Source of the DNA: Xenorhabdus nematophila ATCC 19061 | GTDB taxonomy: Bacteria; Pseudomonadota; Gammaproteobacteria; Enterobacterales; Enterobacteriaceae | Length of the DNA: 64,000 nucleotides | Direction: 5' to 3' | Assembly (NCBI RefSeq): GCF_000252955.1 | Contig: NC_014228.1 | Coordinates: 1,626,005-1,690,004 of the forward strand | In this document: piece after piece, positions 43,201 to 52,200 of the stretch | How positions within the stretch are numbered: position 1 is the stretch's first letter | Layout of the letters: every line of letters starts with the position of its first letter | Translations under genes and position numbers: made by a program | The notes under the pieces: model-generated | The model's input: the letters and a program-made list of their open reading frames with translations, nothing else | Databases searched by the model: none | What the model was told of the DNA's origin: nothing

Positions 43201-46200
43201 TGAAAACGTTGCTGTAAACAATCATGACGTGTTGACAACAGATCAACAGCCTGTTTCAGCGCAGCTAAATCTGTCGTACCATGCAATCGAAATACCAGTG
43301 AAATGGCGTATGGCACGCATTGTTCAGCAATAGTTTCCACCATCAACATCCCTGTCTGACGTAAGCTGAGCAAATAGTTACTCTCATCAGTACTGCCAGA
43401 AGATCCTTGCATCTCCTGCGGTATTATTATTTTCGACATAGCCGATTCCGGCAGAACGGGAATCGGAATTGCATCAGGTTCAAGTGTTGAGTTAATGGAG
43501 TCAGCAATCTGCTGCAATGTCGATGTCTGATAGACAGATCCTTTTATTGCACGACCAAACCGGCTCTCCAGCGCCCGACGAATACGGGTAACAGAAAGAG
43601 AATCCACCCCAAGTTCTTCCAATGGCTCGTCATCACGTAACTGTGTCAGTTCAAGACCAATGCTCTCAGCGATACATTGTGCGACAGCAACTTTTATACT
43701 TGCTGATGGAGAGGAAGTGATGGATGAAGGCAAGCTTGATACGGCTCCGGCTGTATCCAACGCTTCAATACTTTGACTGGTTAAACAGTTTTCCCCGTTC
43801 AAATAACTTAACCAGCGAGATTTATCACCATGGAATAGCATAAATTCTGGTGTACTACTTCGGGCATGATACGCCAACAATGTCTCTAATGTATGCACCA
43901 TCGTTTTTGTTGGCATTGGCTGAAAACCGTAAGTGTTTACCAGATAACGGGCTTCTTCTTCGGGCGGTGCCATCCCGCCATCAGCCATAACTGGCCAACC
44001 AATCGCCAGTGTTGCGCCATATCGGCGCCCTTCTTTTATCTGTTCATTGCGTTTTATTGCAAATTGCTGCAACCAAGCATTGGCGGCGGCATAATCACTC
44101 TGCCCCTCATTGCCCACGACAACGGCCAATGATGAATAAAGGATGAAATAGTCCAGTTTCGTGTTGCCAATAGCCTCATCAATAGCTTTGATTCCGGCAA
44201 CTTTAGTATTAAAGACCTGACGGAACGAATCCCAGGATTTATTGATAATAAAGGCATCATCAATTATTCCAGCGCAATAAATAATACCCCGCCATTCTTC
44301 CTCACTCTGACGTAATGCAGCAATTTCTTGTTCGACTTGTTGCTTATCCGTGACATCCAGCACGCTATAACGCACCTTTGCATTTTTTTGCCGCAAAATA
44401 TCCAGACGCGCCTGTAATGTTTTATTTAATGCCGAACGCCCCCACAGCACCAGAGACAAATGAGGATTATTTTCAAGTAATTGGCTGGCCAGTGCATATC
44501 CCAAGCCTTTCAGGCCACCGACAATCAGGAAAATGCCTTTTTTTTCCATTACCAACGGCTGTGATCCCGTCGGCAAGGTAACGGGTGACAACATCGGCTG
44601 CTGTCGTTCTCCCGTTGCGCTGTAACGTATCCAGTACACAGCAGGGTGTTCTCTGGCTGTCATCTCTGCGACCAATTTTTGGCGGATATCTTGTTGGCAC
44701 CGATGACTGGCAGAAATTAATCGTGCATGAATAAAGGGTATTTCATGGTTTAATGTGTGCAAGAAAGCCGCCAATGCTGCTTCAATTGGTGCAATTTCTG
44801 ATGATTCCAATCCGGAACGGTGCAAATAAACCAAAAAAGATAAACGCTGTTCATGTATCGGAGCATTGTGAGCCCGCTGTCGGCTGACACGAGCCAACCA
44901 TTGCTGCGTATCAGCCAATACCTGTTCCATCAGGGACTCATCACCGAGCTGTTCATCCAATAACAAAAGATGACCCGTTTCTTCCTCCTCTTCTGATAGA
45001 GACCATTGCCATTGTGGTGGCCAATCTGTGAGTGACAGACGTTTATCACCACTGAGTGTCACTCTCTCCGATCTGCTTTCTTCTCGTGCCGAACCAATAG
45101 GCTTCGGTTGCCAGACTTGTGTATAGGCTTCTACATCATCACTTATTGCTGGCTGTATTTGATCATCATCCGGCACACTCACCACAGTGAACTCAGAAAA
45201 CCAGGCAAACGCTTTTCCATGAACATCACACAGTGCCAAGTTGAAAATAAAATTGTTTTCATGCGCCTCAATCAAACTCACATGAGCCTGACACTGCTCT
45301 GATATGGGGCCATAGATTTGAATGCGCCCGAACCGACGTGGATAAAAGCGGGCTGGTTTTTTCCCCAATTGTGAGAAACGGCGTAACAGGAGTCCGGCGG
45401 CAACCTGACAAACACCATCCACTAATGAAGCGGAAAGTAACGTTGAATCGACGATATCATTCACATTTAATATCGCCGAGGCATCAGCATCCCCCAGCAT
45501 AACAGATTGCACAACACGCAGTGGTTCACCATAACAATAACCATAGTCAGCTAAGTGTTGATAAAAATCATCATGGAATAATGTATTACCTGTTTCATCC
45601 TGAGATTCAACCCGTGAAGGAGCCCAGCCGGGGCGTACTTCTGTGACAATGGTCGCTTGCATATAAATTTGCCCGCGCCAGTAAACTGACAGGCGGAAAT
45701 GTTCTGTATCGGGGATCAAACGCCAGATTAGTGTTTCCCGTTTCAGACCGGGAAGAATTTTTTTATCTAAAGATAAAGATGTGATGACATGGTTGTAAGG
45801 GGAAAGCCCTGTTTGCTTCAGAGCCTGATATATTCCTTCAATCAGTACTGCTCCCGGCAACAAATGTTCACCATGGATACGATGTGCTTGCAACAGAGGC
45901 TGCTGTTGCTGCACATACTTAACCATGTCACATTCGCCAGCTGGCCGATATTCATCAAAATACCCCATTGAATTGGGTGGATTTGATGGAATAGCCGGTA
46001 TGGGTATGTTACCCACGTTATCACACAACGTTGTAAGGAACGATAATCCCGGTAACGGAATGCGATAACGCCGACCTTGATGCAGGCGATTCCAATCTGG
46101 TGCAGAACCCTTTAACCAACCGGCCGCTATCTCACGCAATTGCGGATCGTTATATCCTTCACCTGAGCTGGGTTCAGATTGTTGAGAAAACCACAATCTG

Positions 46201-49200
46201 GCATGGTGTTTTTCCTCATGACCTTCGACATGTTCCAACGTAGTTAAAGCCTGAGCATAATCACTGGCAACAATCACCATTCTATGAGTAAAGTGGTTGC
46301 GCCCGGTTTGCAGTGTCCAGGCGATATCACACAAACGCGGCCTGCTGTCCGTTATTCCCGTACACCAGGCATGATTTCCATGATGTAATACCTGATGCAA
46401 TTGTTTCGCTGAAATGATTAATTGCTCAGGTGTCGGCGCAGACAGTACTAATAACTGAGCATTCTGTTCACGATTACCATCAGAAATCGGCATTATTTCC
46501 GGTTCTTCCAGAATCACATGAACATTAACCCCACCCGCGCCGAAACTGCTGACCGCGGCGCGACGCGGTGATTCTGCCTTTTGAGGCCATACTTCCTGTG
46601 TTTTTTGTAATTCAAGCGCAGTAGCAGACAGATTGAGGTGTGGGTTTTCCCGCTCTGCATGCAGAGTAGGAAACCAACGGCGTTGACGCAGTTGTAATAC
46701 AACTTTAGTCAATCCGGCGATTCCTGCTGTAGCTTCACAATGGCCAATATTGGTTTTAACGGATCCCAAACGGCAACGAAAAGCCCGTCCTTCAGCCTCC
46801 TGAGAGTAAACCTCAGATAATGCACGAACTTCAATTGGGTCACCCAATTCTGTTCCCGTCCCGTGAGCTTCAATATAGTCAATTGTATTTGCGGCTACCC
46901 GGGCATTTTGCAGCGCCTTGCGGATAACGGCCTGCTGGGCACGTGGGTTAGGCACGGTATACCCACCACTAAAGCCGCCATGATTAATCGCACTGCCACG
47001 AATAATACCGTAAATGAAATCACCATCGGCCTGTGCCTGCTCCAGTGGTTTCAGCAATACGGCACCAACTCCTTCTCCCGGAACAAAACCATCTCCTCCT
47101 TGGCCAAACGCACGCGTTTGATCCCCCTTACTCGGCATATTCAGGGCGGACAAGCCAATGTAACGGTTTGGATGCAAGTACAGGTTTACGCCACCAGCTA
47201 ATGCCATTTCACACTCTCGTTGGCGCAGCATAATACAGGCCTGATGTATCGCTGTTAGTGAAGATGAGCACATGGTATCAAGAACCTGGCTGGGCCCTTT
47301 CAGGTTCAAATGGTAGGAAACCCGGTTAGCAACAGAAGCCGCAGCACTCACAGCATATGCCGCATTGTCGCCACCGGCGGCAAAATGATCATGCTGGCGT
47401 AATACGTGTGTGTTTGCCGTCACACCAACAAAAACACCGACCCGTACAGCATCAGGGGCATCATAAGAGGTTGACGATAATTTTTCCTGACTATAACCCG
47501 CATCTTCAAGAGCATGCCAAGCAACCTGAAGAAATAACCGTTCCTGTGGATCCATTAATGCGGCATCCCGAGGTGTGATTTTGAAATGACGATAATCGAA
47601 CTCAAAAGGCCGGCGGACAAAACATCCCCATTGGGTATAACTTTTTCTCTCTCCGCCTTCTGGTGAATAATATTGTTCTTTCGGCCAGCGCCCTGCCGGA
47701 ATTTTCCGTACCGCTGATTTACCCTGTGATAATAGCTGAGCAAATTCTTCCAGATTATCGGCTTCAGGATAAACACCACTCACACCGATAATGGCAATAG
47801 CCATATTTGGTTTTTGCTCATTTACGGTGTTTTCCGTGTTGACACGGTGATCAGTGCTGACAAGATCTGATTCCCCGGAAATTAATTGCCGGTCAATGGC
47901 ACTCAGGCCGGAAACCATACCGGAATTGGCGGAAGCAGATTGAATAGAAGCAGATTGTATGGAAACAGGCTGAACAGAGTCAGGTAGCAAGGGAGAAAAA
48001 TAGTGTGATAATTCAGTCAATGAAGGATATTCATAGAAAAGGGCGGGTGAACACTGTCCAAAATCATGTTGTAATTTTGCCGCAAGCTCTGTCAACAAAA
48101 TTGAATCCATCCCCTGGCTCACTAAAGGCAAATCCGGGTCAAGATCTGCCTGTGGTTCTCCCATCACTTCCCTGACTCTATCGGCAATGCACTGAATAAT
48201 CATTTTGTTCTCTGTCCTTTCTGAATGACTGATACAACCATCAGATTTAGTGGCATGTAATACAGCAAGCTGACCCGGATAATTTTCTTCTTTATCGGGA
48301 TCCGAATGGATTGACGACCAATTTCGTTGCGTAAATAAGTGGTGCCAAGACTGTTGAGAAAGAAGTGGGGATTGTGCATGGCGGTAAACAGGATCCTGAA
48401 AATGCCACCATCCTTCGGTTAAGCCAAAAATCAGTTGGTAGATAGCTGCGTTACACACCATCTCAAGCAGGAATACGTCTCCTGTCGGCCGCAATAATTG
48501 ATCAATGCGCCGTAAACTTGCGTCTATATTGCGGGTCGCATGGATAACATTGCTGGCGATGACTGCGTCAAAATAATCGCAAGGCATTTCTTGCTCTGAG
48601 AGTTCTTTTTCAAGATCAAAACGTTTTATCGTCAGCTTGGCACCATAACGTTCATGAGCCCGCCGCAAAAATGCAGCAGAAACATCCGTAAACCAGTACT
48701 CTGTTGCAATGCCTTTTTCCGCCAGTGCAGATAAAATGACTGTCGTTGAACTTCCCGTACCTGCCCCAATTTCCAGCACACGCAGTGGTGTTGTGCTCTG
48801 GCAACAGATTAAACGATTGGCTATCTCTTGCGCCAAATGCCTGTTGGCCGTATCAAACAGTGGGTTATGGCTATACAGAGCACTGACTAATTCTGTGTTT
48901 CCATCCGGGAATAACAGGGCTGTGGCAGGCTTGCTTCCCTGTATAACAGGAATAACACCTTCCAACACGATATCCAGCGTATCCAAAGAGGCTTGCCATG
49001 CACTGTTCTGTGCCAACAGTTTCTGACGCAGATTGGTACGTTGTTGTTGCAGCATCGTCATGGGAGGGAGCATCAACCGGTCGTGCTCTTTTGAATCCTC
49101 TGTTTCGCACCACCCCTGTTGTTGCAGCAAAGTTAACATGACATCAGAATAAGGGTGATAATGGGGAAGTACCTTTAATGCCTGATACCAGTCTGAACGC

Positions 49201-52200
49201 GACCACCAGGCAGGAAATACATCGGGAATGAAGTGAGCCTGTAGTGTCTCTGCCAACGCAACAATCGCATAAGTCTGGAGATGATGACTTGCTAAAGACA
49301 ATACTGTCGTCAAGTCAGAAAAACCACTTTGTATTTGCTGTGGCATTCCGGCAAAGATAGCACTCTGACACTGACCGCTATTGATAGCATGTTCGAACGC
49401 TTCTGCACCGGCAGCAGCAGAAAAGGTTTCCAGCCCGGGATACTGCATACGGGCAAAATCCTGATAATCCCTGGCAAGACCGGTGTCTTGCCACAATCCC
49501 CAACTGAGGCAATACACTGGACGACCACTGTAATTTTGCAAATGGGGAGCAGCAAAATGAATCAGGCTATTTGCGGCAGCATAATTACCGCCTCCACGAC
49601 TCCCCAAAATGCCGGCAATTGAACCGAAGAGAGCGACAAAGGCTTTCTCGTCGCTTTTAAGGCAATCCATCAGCGTCAATACAGACTTAAAGCGCATTAA
49701 AAATGCTTTATCCAGCTGCTGTGGTGTCAATAAGCTCAACGGGGCATTTTCAACAACAGGAACGGCGTAAACCACGCCATGAATAGTGCCGAAATTTTCT
49801 CGGGCTGACTGGAAGGTGGTAGCGATGACATCAGGTTGTGTCACATCTGCTGCATAGTAACACCCTTTTCCTCCTGTCTTGCGCAATGTGGCAAGTTGTT
49901 GCTCTGTGGTAATAGACTGGCTACGACGACCAAGCAGTGATAATCGACAACGATATTTTTTAGCGAGATACATGGCACATTCGAAACCTATTCCTCCGGT
50001 TCCACCCAAAATCACGTAATGACCATCCGGCTGAATCCTATCCCCCACCGGAATAATATCTGGTTTAACCGTCTCATTTTGGCATGTGACAAACGTCTCT
50101 TCCCACCGCCCTGCGTGACGCAATACCACCAAGCGGCCTTCCGGTTGATAAGGCTCAGCCAGAATTTGTCCGATAAACCTGTCATATTCTGCTGGTTGAA
50201 GTTGTCCGGGTAAATCCAGTAATTTTATCCGTGCGTTATTATTTTCTCGTAGCAGAGAACGCATCAACCCAACTACACCACCTTGCAACCCTGACAATAA
50301 AGAGTTTTCCGGAGATGAATCTGTCAACCCATTAAAAATACAACATAATTCAGCTTTACTGGGCGATTTCTGATATTGCTGGAGCAACAATAACGTTGTC
50401 CTGAGTTGCCCTGTCAACAATCTGTCGTTTGAAAGGTTTTGGTCACTGAAGGCAGGAGAACAAAAGAAATAAACACGCTGTAAAGAGGCGGTAAATGCCT
50501 GCTGAAAGTCTTCCGCTATAGCCTCTGTGTTATGCAACGTAATAACGATTATATCTGATGGGTTTTGTGCCGGTTGGTGAAGTAGTGTGTTGACAAAAGC
50601 ATTGGCTAGCCTGTCTTGCTTATTTCCTATTACCACTAATGTCCTGATGCTTTGTAATGACTGGGGAGCGACTCCCACTTCTCTTTGTTTCCATTGAACT
50701 GTCCGTAATGGCGGTGAAGATTCTATGTGCACTGGCGTTTGAGGAATGACAGGTGACAAAACCAAATGCAATTGTTCGATATACAGAATTGTACCGGTCT
50801 CATCCTTAACCCAGACTGACAGCCTTGCCCGTCGATTTTGATATTGCTGCAACTTGGCAACAACAGTGGCACCCGCAAGTGAACGGCGGGAATACCAGAT
50901 ATTTCTGATTGATGAAACGATCGCCACTGCATCACCGGCATAGTCATCTTGTTCCAGCAGCGCACAACTTAGATGCAATACAGCGTCGAGAAGTAATACC
51001 TGTGGGTATTTGCTGTCGGGCAATTGCGTATTCAGATTGGTAATAACACCCTGACTATACAAACGGATATTTTTCAGCTGGTGGTACTGTCTTCCCAATG
51101 ACACGCCCCGATCGGCTAAACGATTATAGAACGCATCAACATCAATTAACTCCCCTTCTTCATCCCATTGCGGTACTGTGGGAACAGGGGCAATAAACGG
51201 TTGAGCATCCAGTATCGCGAACACTGTTTCGTCAGCACGGAATTCGCCATGAAAAGGACGAGCCAGATCGGAAAAAACCAAATCAATTTGAGCCAATTCT
51301 TCCGTATCACAAGGATGCAGACAATGTAATGCATGCATGGTCATCACCGTGTTATCCGGCGACACTGCCGCTGCCATATCGAGCATCAAGGCAGCCGACA
51401 CACGCTTGTTCCCACCGACCTGATGCTGAGTAAAAACTGCATCCTGAAGATCAACGACTCTGGAATAATCTGCCATGGATGGTTTATTCATCCTGACGTT
51501 ACGCGAAACTGGTTTTTCTTCCGATGAGATCCAGTAAGGTTGATGTTGAAAACAATAGTGAGGCAAGCGGACACGCCGCATTTGCCCGGCCTTTGGCCAT
51601 AACTTTTCCCACCTGACGTTTTCACCTTTTTCCCAGTTCTCTCCGACCACATCAAATGGACTGTGATGTTGAGATGAAAAATTATGTTGCGGGGCGCGGC
51701 CGGTAACATAGGCACGTAACTGTCGGATCAAGGAAGCTATGCCATCAGCCACAAATAGCCGACGGTTTGAGAACGCAGCACGCCTAACCTGCATAGCCCA
51801 GCTAATCTCCGGCAACAAAGACGCTTGTTGTTGTTCCAGCCAATCCGCAAATACCTGGGCAAAATCTCTTAAACTTTTTTCGCTCATCGCTGACAACGGA
51901 AAATACCAAGGTCCTGATGATAATGGCGTTTCAACCATTGGTGATACTTCTTCGGCAGCGAGGATAACATGCGCGTTGCTACCACCAAGACCAAACGAAC
52001 TCACTGCCCCTAAAGCGTTAGCAGGTAATGGCTCACAACGGGTTGCAATTTTCAGATCAGAGCCAGCAGTCTTTATTTCGGGATTGAGTTGGCTGAATTC
52101 CGCCACAGGTGGAGCGAGACGGTGCTTGAACATCAATAACATTTTAACAACACCAGCAAGCCCTGCCGCACCTTCAAGATGACCGATGTTTGCCTTAATC

